Assembly (NCBI GenBank): GCA_028280945.1
Contig: JANQKV010000037.1
Span: forward strand, 1 to 64,000
Source of the DNA: Opitutaceae bacterium
GTDB lineage: Bacteria; Verrucomicrobiota; Verrucomicrobiia; Opitutales; Opitutaceae
Direction: 5' to 3'
Length of the DNA stretch: 64,000 nucleotides
Of this stretch, positions 51,637-63,059 are shown in pieces (the stretch's first letter is position 1; every line of letters begins with the position of its first letter). The position numbers and the translations under genes were made by a program. The notes beneath the pieces were generated by a model. It worked only from the letters and a program-made list of their open reading frames with translations, was not told the origin of the DNA and did no database searches.

Positions 51637-52410
51637 TCAGCTGTTTTCCATCATGGAGTCGAAGGCGCGGCGCAGGGTCCAAGCGTTGTCGGTCGAGCTG
51701 CTGCTATGGCGCACGTCATTGAGGGCCGTCTTCAGCATGCGGACCTGGCCTTCGCTGACGGTGCCTTCGGGCATGAGGAGCAGGGCTTCAGCCGCGAGCT
51801 CATAGACCGCCGCGCAGGCGGCATGGTTGCCGTGGTTGTAGAGCGGAGCGCCCTTGTCGATGGCCATGCTCAACAAGGTGGAGGCCTCCTTCGACAGGGA
51901 GTGGCTCGCGGTCACGCTGGGCGGCAACAAAACCGCGTCGATGACATGGATGATACCGTTGGATGTTTTGATGTCGGTCTTGATGACCTTCGAGTCGTTG
52001 AGAAAGAGATCACCACCGCGGAGGTTGAGATCGATGGTTTTGCCGTTGAGGGCTTCGGCTTCGTCGAGCGTGACGGCTGTTTCGGCCGGAACCTCTGCGG
52101 CAACCACGTGGTAGGTAAGAATATCGACGAGTTGGTCGCGATTTTCCGGCTTCAGCAGCGACTCGACCGTGCCGGCCGGAAGCTTGGCAAACGCCTCGTC
52201 GGTGGGGGCAAAGACGGTGAAGGGACCGTCGCCTTTGAGGGCGCCGACCAAGTCGGCGGCACCGAGGGCGGCAGCCAGGGTTTGGAACTGACCGGCGGCA
52301 ACGGCGGTGTCGACGATGTCTTTCTTGGCTTTGGCGCCATGATGGCCGGCAACCGCGAGGGAAAGGGAAGCCAGCATGGCACCGGCGAGGAGAACGGGTT
52401 TCAGTTTCAT
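51637..52410 (-). CDS. Exported fasciclin-domain protein with extra C-terminal domain
   Basis: FTVFAPTDEAFAKLPAGTVESLL, LTYHVV, NGIIHVIDAVLLPP; C-terminal GAPLYNHGNHAACAAVYELAAEALL. Confidence 0.9.
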   Translation of the reverse strand: MKLKPVLLAGAMLASLSLAVAGHHGAKAKKDIVDTAVAAGQFQTLAAALGAADLVGALKGDGPFTVFAPTDEAFAKLPAGTVESLLKPENRDQLVDILTYHVVAAEVPAETAVTLDEAEALNGKTIDLNLRGGDLFLNDSKVIKTDIKTSNGIIHVIDAVLLPPSVTASHSLSKEASTLLSMAIDKGAPLYNHGNHAACAAVYELAAEALLLMPEGTVSEGQVRMLKTALNDVRHSSSSTDNAWTLRRAFDSMMENS

Positions 52411-52521
52411 GATGAAAGGATGACGAAGGGAGTGAAGTCGGCTTGGTGGCAGGTCACCACAAGTTCCAACAACCCGGTTTTCGCCCGCGCCGCGTTTTTG
52501 GATTCAACAACCCAAAAAATC

Positions 52522-55500
52522 TCAGCCGAGTCGGGATTTCAGCCTTTCGCCCGCCAGAGCTCGGCGGGCCCGATTCATCGCCGCCTTCACTTGTTCCACC
52601 TTCAGGGGCTTGGAAATGTAGTCGTTCATGCCGGCGACAAGGCACCGCTGCCGGTCGCCTTCCATGGCATTGGCCGTCACCGCGATGATCCATGGGGCAT
52701 CCTTGACCGGATAATTGCGCCGCACTTCACGGGCGGCTTCAAGGCCATCCATGACCGGCATCTGCACGTCCATCAATATGACATCGGGCAGTTCCTCCCG
52801 CAGCGCCGGCAGGACCTGGGAACCATCCGAAACCATGCGGAAGTCCTGTTTGAGCACCCCGAGCATCTGCGAAAAGATGCGTTGGTTCACACGATTGTCC
52901 TCCGCCACCAAGACCTTCAGAGGGCGATCAATGGAGGCCGGAAAGGGTGAGGTGGTGGTAATTCCTCCACCGGCTCGCTCGGCATCTCCCGCTGACAAAC
53001 GCAACACCGATTCAAGGACGTTGCGCAACGCGAAGGACCGGACCGGTTTGCGCAGGGTTGCCGCGATGCGTGGGTCGCTGCCCTTGCGTGGAGCCTGGTT
53101 GGCTGGATTCAGGAGAATGAGTTTCGCGGCCCGGGTGGCAGCGACATCTTGTAGTTGTTTTGTAACTACAGGTGTGGGCCGGTCCGTCCAGCGGTGGTCG
53201 AGCAACACCGCCGTGAATCCTTCCGGCTGACCCGAGATCCGCCGCCAGGCGTCCTGCTCATGAATCGTGGTGGGCTCATATCCCAACAATGCCACCTGCT
53301 TGGAAAGCACCTCCCCCAGCGTGCGATTACGAGCAAGGATAAGGATGCGGCTATTCGCGGCAGGGGAGGTCGCCTCCGGCAGTTCCGAGGCGGCGACTTC
53401 AAACCGGATGCTGAACCGAAACGTGGTGCCCCGACCCACTTCGCTGGTGCATTCCATTTCTCCGCCCATCATCTCCACCAACCGCTTGGTGATGGCCAAT
53501 CCCAGGCCGGTGCCGCCAAAGCGCCGGGTAATGGAGGCGTCCGCCTGGGTGAACGAATCGAACAACCGATCAATATCTCCCGGAGCAATACCGATGCCGG
53601 TATCGGTGACCTCGAACCGAACAACCAGGGATCCTTCCTTCAACGAACCACCCGCGAGCTCGGCTCGCAGGATGACTTCGCCCTGCTCAGTAAACTTCAC
53701 TCCGTTGGAGAGCAGGTTGATCAGCACTTGCCGAAGCCGGGTTGAGTCACCCATCACAAACGACGGCACCTGCGGGTCATAATCCAGCAGCAGCTCCAGG
53801 TCCTTTTCCGCCGCCCGCATCGTGTTGAGTTCCAAGGCACTTTCGAGGCAGTCAGTCAGTCTGAATGGGGCATGCTCGAGGTCGAGCTGACCCGCCTCCA
53901 CCTTGCTGAAATCGAGGATATCATTGATGATCGCCACCAAGTCCCCCCCGCTGCGGGCGATGGTTTCGGCGCAATCCTTTTGTTCTTCCGTGAGCTCGGT
54001 CTCCAGCAGCAGGGAGGCCATGCCGATGACACCATTCATCGGGGTGCGGATTTCATGGCTCATCATCGCGAGAAATTGGCTCTTCGCCAAACTCGCCTGC
54101 TCGGCCTGCTCCTTTGATAGCAGCAAGTCGTGGGCTTGTTGCTTGAGGGTCGAAATGTCGACCATGGCGATTACATCCTGGCGAGCTCCAGTGGCCGGAT
54201 TATCAAAACGGCGCAAAAGATATTCCACCCAAACCGTGCGCCCGTCCGGATGCACAAAACGCAACTCGTCTTTGGCGATGGTGGCTTCTCCACTATTGAT
54301 CGAGACCACCATCGCCTCCCAGTTGGGAACGTCGTCGGGATGAATCGCTGTCCGAAAACGGGTTGGGTTGTTGCCATGTTCAGCCGGAATGCTGGTCAAC
54401 CGCGTGTAAGCCGGGTTCACCAATACTTCCGCCTCCTCGTCATACTCCTGCAACCGAAGACCCACGGGTGAAGCCTCGAACACCGATCGAATTCGAGCCT
54501 CCTGCACCGCAAGGTCATCCACCGCGCGCTGGGCCGCCCGCCAGGCCCGCAGCCGACTATCGGTGAGACGAAGCGTTAAAAGCACTGCGCCCAAGGAACC
54601 CAGCACTCCCCCGCCCAAGGTGAACCAGGCAAAACGATGCGCCGGATCCCGCACAAGCTCCGGCCGGGGGAACGTGCGCACAGTCCAGGTCTGGCCAAAT
54701 ACACCCACCTCCTCGGAACCAATGAATTTCCGGTCCGGATCATGCCCTTCGCTGTTCCACAGCAGCCTGCCGTCATCGGCGGCGGCGCCTTCGTGCACCG
54801 TGAAACTGATTTCCCTCAGGTATTGCTCCTCGATCGGCGCAACCAGTGCGTCGACGCGCACGGCTGCGTAGACCCAACCCAGCAAGTTGGCTTCCCGCTC
54901 CGCCGGAGTGGAGATCGGCGCCCCCTTGGTGAACGTGGGGTAAAAGAGCAGGAATCCGGGAGTTACTGTTTCGCCAACGATGACCCGGATTCGACGCGAC
55001 ATCGAAACTCGGTGTTCGCGCATCGCGATCTCCGCGGCCGTGCGCCGGGTCACGCCATTGGCAATGTCGATGCCCAGCGCACCCGCGTTATCGGCAAAAG
55101 GTTCGATGAACGCGACCAGGTAGAGCGGGTCGTGTTCACCCGCCCGTTCTGCGACATATTCAGGCAAACCATTCGCCCGCACGCGGGCTTCAAATGCACC
55201 CACATCCGCGCGACGAACCCGCTCGATGTAACCCAAGCCAACCGTGCCACTGTCCGAGGAAAGCCCTGCGGCAGCGAGGAAGTCCACCCACATCCCCCGG
55301 TCCATGCCGCGAGCCTCCGATACCATGATCGCGCCGGTTTGAAGCGCACGGGCCGTGCTGCGCAACCGCTCGTCAAACCCCGTGCTCAACTGATCGGTCA
55401 GATTCTGAAACCGGGCCTGGTCAGCCGCCTGGGCCGCCCGCTTGGTCGAGACAAACGAGACACCGGTTAAGGTGAGTGCGACCACCCCCACGACCAATGC

Positions 55501-55557
55501 CAACCAAGACAGCCCTCTGCGGGGGCGACCTTCGTTGAATATCGGATCAGAAACCAT
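52522..55557 (-). CDS. CHASE-PAS-histidine kinase-receiver hybrid sensor
   Basis: CHASE-like extracytoplasmic region, MSHEIRTPMNGVIGMASLLLET, GTGLGLAITKRLVEMMGG, degenerate then canonical receiver (VLVAEDNRVNQRI, PDVILMDVQMPVMDG). Confidence 0.93.
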   Translation of the reverse strand: MVSDPIFNEGRPRRGLSWLALVVGVVALTLTGVSFVSTKRAAQAADQARFQNLTDQLSTGFDERLRSTARALQTGAIMVSEARGMDRGMWVDFLAAAGLSSDSGTVGLGYIERVRRADVGAFEARVRANGLPEYVAERAGEHDPLYLVAFIEPFADNAGALGIDIANGVTRRTAAEIAMREHRVSMSRRIRVIVGETVTPGFLLFYPTFTKGAPISTPAEREANLLGWVYAAVRVDALVAPIEEQYLREISFTVHEGAAADDGRLLWNSEGHDPDRKFIGSEEVGVFGQTWTVRTFPRPELVRDPAHRFAWFTLGGGVLGSLGAVLLTLRLTDSRLRAWRAAQRAVDDLAVQEARIRSVFEASPVGLRLQEYDEEAEVLVNPAYTRLTSIPAEHGNNPTRFRTAIHPDDVPNWEAMVVSINSGEATIAKDELRFVHPDGRTVWVEYLLRRFDNPATGARQDVIAMVDISTLKQQAHDLLLSKEQAEQASLAKSQFLAMMSHEIRTPMNGVIGMASLLLETELTEEQKDCAETIARSGGDLVAIINDILDFSKVEAGQLDLEHAPFRLTDCLESALELNTMRAAEKDLELLLDYDPQVPSFVMGDSTRLRQVLINLLSNGVKFTEQGEVILRAELAGGSLKEGSLVVRFEVTDTGIGIAPGDIDRLFDSFTQADASITRRFGGTGLGLAITKRLVEMMGGEMECTSEVGRGTTFRFSIRFEVAASELPEATSPAANSRILILARNRTLGEVLSKQVALLGYEPTTIHEQDAWRRISGQPEGFTAVLLDHRWTDRPTPVVTKQLQDVAATRAAKLILLNPANQAPRKGSDPRIAATLRKPVRSFALRNVLESVLRLSAGDAERAGGGITTTSPFPASIDRPLKVLVAEDNRVNQRIFSQMLGVLKQDFRMVSDGSQVLPALREELPDVILMDVQMPVMDGLEAAREVRRNYPVKDAPWIIAVTANAMEGDRQRCLVAGMNDYISKPLKVEQVKAAMNRARRALAGERLKSRLG

Positions 55558-55672
55558 GGGGGGAAACTTTGGAGGCAATGCCCACCAAGCTGGGAACATC
55601 AGGTTCCAAGGCAATTCTCATGAAATGGAATTGCATTTGAATGCACCGCAGAAACCGGGATCCAGCCAACGC

Positions 55673-56551
55673 CTAAAAATACCGCGCACTGCGTCCGAAG
55701 TAGTTCAGCGACCAAGCCTCTTTCCACACCCGGTAGCGACCCTCGGAGGTCATTTTGCCATACTCTTCCCGCTCATGATGCGGAAACAAGAAGCCCAACT
55801 CGGTGTTTACCTGCTCGAGGGCGTGTTGCTGGGCGTTGAGATCGGCAAGCGGCTCAATTTCCCAAGTTCTGAGGGCCTCCGACTCAAGCGCGAGGCGCGC
55901 CTCGTGCCGCCGCAGCAAGGAGCTTAGGGACCGACGCCACGGGTTCCGATCCACCAGCCAATTTTCGGGGTAGAACCCCGCGAAGGGCAGGTAGAGATTG
56001 TCAGTCACGTAACGAGTGCCGTCTTCGGTCTGCGACAGGAAACTCGCACACATCACGATGTTTCCCCCTGGTTGCGGCAGGAAAAGGATCTGCACCCGCA
56101 CATTGCCTTCCAATCTTTCGTAGACCGACATGCGCAAATAGATGCTGGGAGCGATCTCAGCGCGAAGTGACTGCACGGACTTGAAGCCGGTTTGGCGCAG
56201 CCAATCACGCTCCTTGAGCAGGCGGGGTTGGGTGGGCCACTCGTCGCCGCTGGAATTCACCGCAAATCGCGGAAAGAGCGGGATTGGGCTCAGGCTCACC
56301 GCCTTGATCTCCAGCCAGCGGTAAACGGTTTCGATCAGCGAGTATCCCAAAAGAAACACTGCTGAAAGCACCCAGTAAGGTCGATCGCTCCAGCCAAAAT
56401 CCAAAGTGATTTTGGCGAGCCCGAAGCCAAAGATAAGCCATCGCAGCCATCGATTGAAGATCGCCAAAACCGGCGATGCCCGGCGCTGATTGACCTGATA
56501 AAGGATCAACGAGACGACCATGGCGGCAACAAGTGGATAAATGGGATCCAT
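55673..56551 (-). CDS. Membrane protein of unknown function
   Basis: 292-aa ORF with N-terminal TM helices. Confidence 0.65.
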   Translation of the reverse strand: MDPIYPLVAAMVVSLILYQVNQRRASPVLAIFNRWLRWLIFGFGLAKITLDFGWSDRPYWVLSAVFLLGYSLIETVYRWLEIKAVSLSPIPLFPRFAVNSSGDEWPTQPRLLKERDWLRQTGFKSVQSLRAEIAPSIYLRMSVYERLEGNVRVQILFLPQPGGNIVMCASFLSQTEDGTRYVTDNLYLPFAGFYPENWLVDRNPWRRSLSSLLRRHEARLALESEALRTWEIEPLADLNAQQHALEQVNTELGFLFPHHEREEYGKMTSEGRYRVWKEAWSLNYFGRSARYF

Positions 56552-56633
56552 CAGTGAATAACTTGAGCAGATCTCCAGATTTGCCAGCCACCAACCAATA
56601 TCCAGTCAGCTGCCATCAACCGACGTTGCGCGG

Positions 56634-57758
<1,125 letters not shown>

Positions 57759-58006
57759 GACGAGGGGGGGGCCCGGAATCGGGTGGGGAGGGCGGAAGTT
57801 AACAAAGCCTAAAAGATACCTGATTCAATAAGTAATTAGAGCAGTAGTATTATGTGCGTTAAAAACACCAACAATCACTCTCAAACCGTGGATTTTCAGA
57901 GGTAATCTTTCTTCAGCGGTGGCTGCGATTAACTTCCGAGAAACTGCGAACAACTTGGGGGGTTATTCACGGACCAAAATCTGTTGGGAGCAAACCCCCA
58001 GCTTGT

Positions 58007-58879
58007 TCACACGCTTTTCGACTGGGCCCGGCCTTTTCGCCAAGCCCGAAAGATTCCATAAAAAATGTAGCTGAGCATGACGATCAGCATACCGATTTCC
58101 TTAAACGCGATCACTGCCACGAAGGCGATCAACAGCAGCACAAACGAAGGCAGCGGAGTCTTGGTCTGCAGGTCGATTTGCTTGCCGGAGGGGTAGCGGA
58201 TCTTGCTCACCATCATCAGTGCAATAAGCAGCAGCAACGGCGGCAGCACCAAGGCCCACCGCTGAAGGTCGCGGTCGTTTTCGGCAAGATTGAGGAGAAA
58301 CAAAACCAGCGCCGCCACCGTTCCCGCAGCAGCAGGCACGGGCAGACCCACAAAATCCTTATCCGGCAAAGGCTCGTTTTTATGAATCAGGGGGTGGGTG
58401 ATCACGTTGAACCGGGCGAGCCTGACTCCCGCGCAAAGCAGGTAGATGAAACCGAAGAACCAACCGATGTTTTGGAAAATGGGATAACCCTGAGTGGGCG
58501 ACAGGATGAGGAAGAACATCATCAGGGCCGGGGCCACGCCAAACGAAACCATGTCGGTCAAGGAATCGAATTCGCCGCCAAACAGTGATTCCCGGCCTCC
58601 CATGCGGGCCAGCCGCCCGTCGAGCGAATCGAAGGCCATGGCCCCAAAAATGAACCACACGGCTTCTTTGAAGAGCACGATTGATTCCGGTGTGATCACA
58701 TCCGAGCCCCGCATGAAGTAATGCGCTTGGATGCACTTGATGACAGCCACAAATCCGCAGAACAGGTTGCCCGCGGTCATGAGGTTGGGGAGCAAGTAGA
58801 TCCGACTCGCGTTCTCCATCGAAAACGGATTGTGGGAGTCGATCGTTTTCGGCTCTTCTTCCCTAGGAGCGGAGTTCAT
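58007..58879 (-). CDS. pssA: CDP-diacylglycerol-serine O-phosphatidyltransferase
   Basis: PNLMTAGNLFCGF, DSLDGRLARMGGRESLFGGEFDSLTDMVSFGVAPALM. Confidence 0.95.
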   Translation of the reverse strand: MNSAPREEEPKTIDSHNPFSMENASRIYLLPNLMTAGNLFCGFVAVIKCIQAHYFMRGSDVITPESIVLFKEAVWFIFGAMAFDSLDGRLARMGGRESLFGGEFDSLTDMVSFGVAPALMMFFLILSPTQGYPIFQNIGWFFGFIYLLCAGVRLARFNVITHPLIHKNEPLPDKDFVGLPVPAAAGTVAALVLFLLNLAENDRDLQRWALVLPPLLLLIALMMVSKIRYPSGKQIDLQTKTPLPSFVLLLIAFVAVIAFKEIGMLIVMLSYIFYGIFRAWRKGRAQSKSV

Positions 58880-58928
58880 GGTCGAAGACGGGTCAGGTTT
58901 GCACTCGGCAGCAGCGAAGACCCGCCAT

Positions 58929-59285
58929 CTATCGTTTGGTCAGCCCTTCCAGATACTTCCAAAACTTCGAGTGCTGCTCGACCAGTTGTTCATCCGAAAC
59001 CGGCAGACGATTGCGCAACAGGAAGTCCTCCAGCGAGTGCTCATGCAAAATGTAGAGCACGTGCAGGGTGTCGTTACCCTTGACCTCGAAATAAAAACGA
59101 AGGTCACCACTACGCAGCCGAAAGAGGTCCTGGCCCGCGCGCACAAATTTGCCCAACGGCTCCCGCGGGTGCTCCAAGTCGGTCTGGCGTAGACTGCTGA
59201 CCGGATCCAACGCAGTGAGCTGGGTCAGCTTGTCGAGCTTGTTGAGCTCGGTCATGGCTTGGGAGGCGAAGGTAACCTGAAACAT
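58929..59285 (-). CDS. RelE/ParE-superfamily-like small protein
   Basis: MFQVTFASQAMTELNKLDKL..PLGKFVRAGQDLFRLRSGDLRFYFEVKGNDTLHVLYILHEHSLEDFLLRNRLPVSDE. Confidence 0.65.
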   Translation of the reverse strand: MFQVTFASQAMTELNKLDKLTQLTALDPVSSLRQTDLEHPREPLGKFVRAGQDLFRLRSGDLRFYFEVKGNDTLHVLYILHEHSLEDFLLRNRLPVSDEQLVEQHSKFWKYLEGLTKR

Positions 59286-59376
59286 GGAAAAAATGATTTT
59301 GCCCCAAAATGTAACCGGAGCGTCTGGTTCACGTCTTTGCCTGAGTAAGTCACGAATCTCAACTCCCGAAAACGAA

Positions 59377-59868
59377 ATGAAAAACGCCCTCTTCAAAGCC
59401 ACTCTCGCTCTCACGACACTCTCCGTTGCCAGTGCGGTCACACTCTCCGCCCAAGACGAAGACACCCAACCCCCGCGGCCCGACCGCCAGGCTCTCCTCG
59501 AGCGCTTTGATACCAATGGCGATGGCCAGCTTGATCAAGCCGAGCGCCAAACTGCCCGCGAAGCGATGAAAGCACGAGCTGAGCAGCGAGGCGAACGCCG
59601 GGGACCTGGCAACCGCCGCGGTGGGCCCGGCCAGTTTGATACCGATGGCGATGGTGTGCTCAGCGACGCCGAACGCAATGCCGCCGCCGCTCAAATGCGC
59701 GAGCGGGCCAGCTCCAACCCGCGTGCCATGCAACGCCTCGACACGGACGGCGATGGTGTGCTCAGCGACGCGGAGTGGGAAACCGCCCGCAGCGAGTGGC
59801 AAAAGCGCATGGACCAGCGCCCCCTGCGGGGTGGCAAGGGCAAAGGCAAGCCCGAAGCCAGTGAATAG
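59377..59868 (+). CDS. Exported EF-hand protein
   Basis: Signal peptide; EF loops DTNGDGQLDQAE, DTDGDGVLSDAE (twice). Confidence 0.9.
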   Translation: MKNALFKATLALTTLSVASAVTLSAQDEDTQPPRPDRQALLERFDTNGDGQLDQAERQTAREAMKARAEQRGERRGPGNRRGGPGQFDTDGDGVLSDAERNAAAAQMRERASSNPRAMQRLDTDGDGVLSDAEWETARSEWQKRMDQRPLRGGKGKGKPEASE

Positions 59869-59901
59869 TTTATGATCTTGTTAGGAAGGTAAGGTCATGT
59901 G

Positions 59902-59939
59902 GAGGCGGCCCCTTTGGGGTGGGGCCGCCTCTTTCTTTT
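59902..59939 (+). terminator. Rho-independent terminator
   Basis: GAGGCGGCCCC-loop-GGGGCCGCCTC followed by TTTCTTTT. Confidence 0.85.
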
Positions 59940-59970
59940 GCATCGCCGGGTGGGAACGTTTGAGTGAGGC

Positions 59971-61182
59971 ATGCCCGTTACCCTGTCGTCCATCCGCGCC
60001 GCGGCTCGCCGCATTGCCGATGGCGTTTTGCTTTCGCCCTGCCCCGAATCAGTCGCCCTGTCCGAGCTCACCGGCGCGCGTGTTTTCTGCAAACTCGACA
60101 ACTTGCAGTGCACCGGTTCGTTCAAGGAGCGGGGTGCCCGTAACGCATTGCTGCAGCTCACCGCGGCCCAACGACGTCGCGGCGTGATTGCGGCGTCGGC
60201 CGGTAATCATGCGCTGGGCCTGGCTTACCACGGCTCCCTGCTGAAAATTCCCGTGACCGTGGTCATGCCGGACTACGCGCCGTTGATTAAAGTCACCACC
60301 TGCCGGGGACTGGGAGCCAAAGTGCTGGTCAAAGGGGCGGATTTTGCCGCAGCGCGGGCACATGCCGATGCACTCACGGAAAAGAAAGACCTCACCTACG
60401 TGCACGGATTCGACGATCCCGCCATCATTGCCGGCCAAGGCACCATGGCACTCGAGATCCTCAAACAGGTGCCGCGGGTGGATGCCATCGTCGCCCCCAT
60501 CGGCGGCGCGGGTTTGATTGCGGGTCTCGCGGTTGCGGTCAAGGCCCTGCGGCCGGAAGTCCAGGTGATTGGGGTGGAGTCGAGTGCCACGGCGAGTTTT
60601 TCGGCGGCGATGAAAAAGGATCGACCGGTCACCATCCCGCGCAAATCCACCCTGGCCGACGGCTTGGCGGTCCTGCGGGTGGGCGACAACGCGTTCCCGT
60701 TGGCTCGCGACCACGTTGACCGCGTTGTCAAGGTCAGCGAAAATTGGATCGCGCTGGCCATTCTGCGTTACGCCGAACGGGAAAAGACCGTGGTCGAAGG
60801 CGCGGCGGCGGCCCCGTTGGGCGCTATGCTTGCCGGCAAATTGCCCGAGCTAAAAGGCAAGCGTGTTGTGCTGGCAGTTTGCGGGGGCAACATCGATCCG
60901 GCTGTATTGAGCCGGGTCATACAACGGGGCCTGGTTGCCGACGGCCGGCTTTGTCGGTTCCGCGCCACGATCAGTGACCAGCCGGGGGGTCTCGCCGCGC
61001 TCAGCAAGACGATCGCCGATTTAGGCGCGAGCATTCGCGACATCGCCCATGACCGGATGTTCAGTGGATCGGACGTGAGTGCAGTGCACGCGATCTGCAC
61101 CGTCGACACTCGCGACCACGCCCACATCCGCGCCCTCCACCGCGGCCTGGCCAAGGCGGGATTTCCGGTGGTGAAAGGCTAA
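59971..61182 (+). CDS. ilvA: Threonine ammonia-lyase with ACT domain
   Basis: LDNLQCTGSFKERGARNAL, ASAGNHALGLAYHG, PIGGAGLIAGLA; C-terminal ACT. Confidence 0.9.
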   Translation: MPVTLSSIRAAARRIADGVLLSPCPESVALSELTGARVFCKLDNLQCTGSFKERGARNALLQLTAAQRRRGVIAASAGNHALGLAYHGSLLKIPVTVVMPDYAPLIKVTTCRGLGAKVLVKGADFAAARAHADALTEKKDLTYVHGFDDPAIIAGQGTMALEILKQVPRVDAIVAPIGGAGLIAGLAVAVKALRPEVQVIGVESSATASFSAAMKKDRPVTIPRKSTLADGLAVLRVGDNAFPLARDHVDRVVKVSENWIALAILRYAEREKTVVEGAAAAPLGAMLAGKLPELKGKRVVLAVCGGNIDPAVLSRVIQRGLVADGRLCRFRATISDQPGGLAALSKTIADLGASIRDIAHDRMFSGSDVSAVHAICTVDTRDHAHIRALHRGLAKAGFPVVKG

Positions 61183-61188
61183 GGGTTT

Positions 61189-61662
61189 TTAGTTTTGGGG
61201 AGTTAAGTTTTCGAGTTTTTGACCTTGTCGATGTCGCCGGGTGAGCAATCGGAAGTAGCTGCCAGCAACGGTTCCGATCAAAGCAGGTATCCAGGAAATT
61301 ATGACAATTCCCCAGTTGGGTTCGAAGGGCTGAAACATGACGTTGAAACTCAAAACTCCCAGTCCGGCCCAAACCAATTCTGTGCCATAGCGGTGAGTCA
61401 ACCACCCCCGGGTGCACTTGAAAAATGTCAGCGGTAGAACGACCAACAGCCATCCCACGATCGCAAATGCGGATACGACGGCACCCAGAAATAATGCTCC
61501 ACCTAGATTTCGAGGCTTTAGCCAGTTGGCCGGGTCAACGGCTGCGTCGTAAAGATAGACGACGACCCCTAGGACAATGAGCAACGATCCCAAAGCCATA
61601 AACATCGCCAGCAATGATCGCCACCACAGCCCCCTTGGGTATTCGCGTGGTGTTGGCTTCAT
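61189..61662 (-). CDS. Membrane protein of unknown function
   Basis: 157 aa, four predicted TM segments; ATGA overlap with 61659 gene. Confidence 0.7.
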   Translation of the reverse strand: MKPTPREYPRGLWWRSLLAMFMALGSLLIVLGVVVYLYDAAVDPANWLKPRNLGGALFLGAVVSAFAIVGWLLVVLPLTFFKCTRGWLTHRYGTELVWAGLGVLSFNVMFQPFEPNWGIVIISWIPALIGTVAGSYFRLLTRRHRQGQKLENLTPQN

Positions 61663-62618
61663 TTGAAGCCTTCCCTACGCCGGTTGGCGAGATCAGCTGC
61701 TGCGTCATCCCATCGTGGATACGCAAAGGTGAAGCCCGATTCGACGAGCCGCCTGGGCACAACCCGTCGGCTTTTCAGCACGAGCTCACTTTCGGTTCGG
61801 AGCAGCCAGCATCCGATTTCGAGCAGCGGTGTGGGCGTCGGGAGACCGAGCGAACGACCCCAGGCAGTCCGCAAACCGGCCATGAATTCACGGTTGGGAA
61901 TAGGGAGGGGTGAGCAAAGGTTCACCGGTCCGCTGATTTCATCCCGTTCGATCAACCACTCCAAGGCGCGAACAAAATCCTCTTCGTGAATCCATGAGAC
62001 AAACTGGCGGCCGCTACCGACGGTGCCCCCGGCCCCCAACCGCACTATTCGGGACAACACATCGAAGACACTGCCACGGTCGGGACTCATGGTCATCGCA
62101 CTGCGCAGGATAACCTTTCGGGTGTCCGGTGTGGGAACCCTGTTGACCGCCTCTTCCCAGGCTCGGGCGATGGCGATGCTGGCCTTCCATTTCGCCGGCG
62201 CATCGACTTCTTCTCCCCCAAGGCTGCCGTCGACCTCATCATTGGGAGCGTCAAAGCGGTGCGCGTAGAGAGTGGCGGTGCCTGCCTGAAGCCATAACGT
62301 GGGAGGAGACTTGGCCATGCTGATCGCACGGCCGATTGCGGTGGTAGAAAGCAGCCGCGACTCCATCATTTCAGCGAGGTTTCGCGCATGGTAGCGGCAG
62401 TCCACCGAGCGTCCGGCCAGGTTGATTACGACATCGGCGCCTTCGAGTTCTTGGGTCCAATCAGCGAGTGTTTTACCATCCCACCGAACTACTCGGGTTG
62501 CTCCAAGCAAAGGCTTGGTATCCCGGCTTAGCACTACGATCACTCGGTTGGGTTGGGCCAAGCCCCGACGAAGCACTGCCCCGACGTGGCCTGACCCTCC
62601 GGCAATTACGATTTTCAC
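61659..62618 (-). CDS. TIGR01777-type NAD-dependent epimerase/dehydratase
   Basis: MKIVIAGGSGHVGAVLRRGL..VINLAGRSVDCRYHARNLAEMMESRLLSTTAIGRAI. Confidence 0.88.
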   Translation of the reverse strand: MKIVIAGGSGHVGAVLRRGLAQPNRVIVVLSRDTKPLLGATRVVRWDGKTLADWTQELEGADVVINLAGRSVDCRYHARNLAEMMESRLLSTTAIGRAISMAKSPPTLWLQAGTATLYAHRFDAPNDEVDGSLGGEEVDAPAKWKASIAIARAWEEAVNRVPTPDTRKVILRSAMTMSPDRGSVFDVLSRIVRLGAGGTVGSGRQFVSWIHEEDFVRALEWLIERDEISGPVNLCSPLPIPNREFMAGLRTAWGRSLGLPTPTPLLEIGCWLLRTESELVLKSRRVVPRRLVESGFTFAYPRWDDAAADLANRRREGFK

Positions 62619-62648
62619 ATTTGGTTCCTCCAGATGGTTATTCTTCGC

Positions 62649-63038
62649 TCACGCGTTGGGAACTGCCGTGTTCGGCGGCTCCGCCGCGGCGTTGCGTTTC
62701 GCTTTGCGGCGCATTTTGTCGAAGTTGAACAGGTTGAAGAAGTGCATCGCGCCAAGCACCAGCATCGCCAGCCCGACCTTGGTGCTCACGTAAACGAAGA
62801 CCGTCTCGAGATCGGTGGGCGGCTTTCCGTAGCGCAGGGCCAAAGTTACGAAGCCCAGATTAATCAGATAGAATCCCACCACCAGGAGGTGGTTGACCGA
62901 ATCCGCCATCTCAATGCGACCGCGGAAGGCGTCGATGAGGAAGACGCGTCCATTGCGATGGAGCGTGCGCGCAACCCAGATGGTCAACGCGATGCTGATG
63001 CTGAGATAGAGGCCGTAACCGAGGAGGGTGTAGCTCAT
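62649..63038 (-). CDS. Small integral membrane protein
   Basis: 129 aa with about three TM helices; operator-like palindrome 22 nt upstream. Confidence 0.75.
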   Translation of the reverse strand: MSYTLLGYGLYLSISIALTIWVARTLHRNGRVFLIDAFRGRIEMADSVNHLLVVGFYLINLGFVTLALRYGKPPTDLETVFVYVSTKVGLAMLVLGAMHFFNLFNFDKMRRKAKRNAAAEPPNTAVPNA

Positions 63039-63059
63039 GGTATTTCTTTGTTTTTGTAA

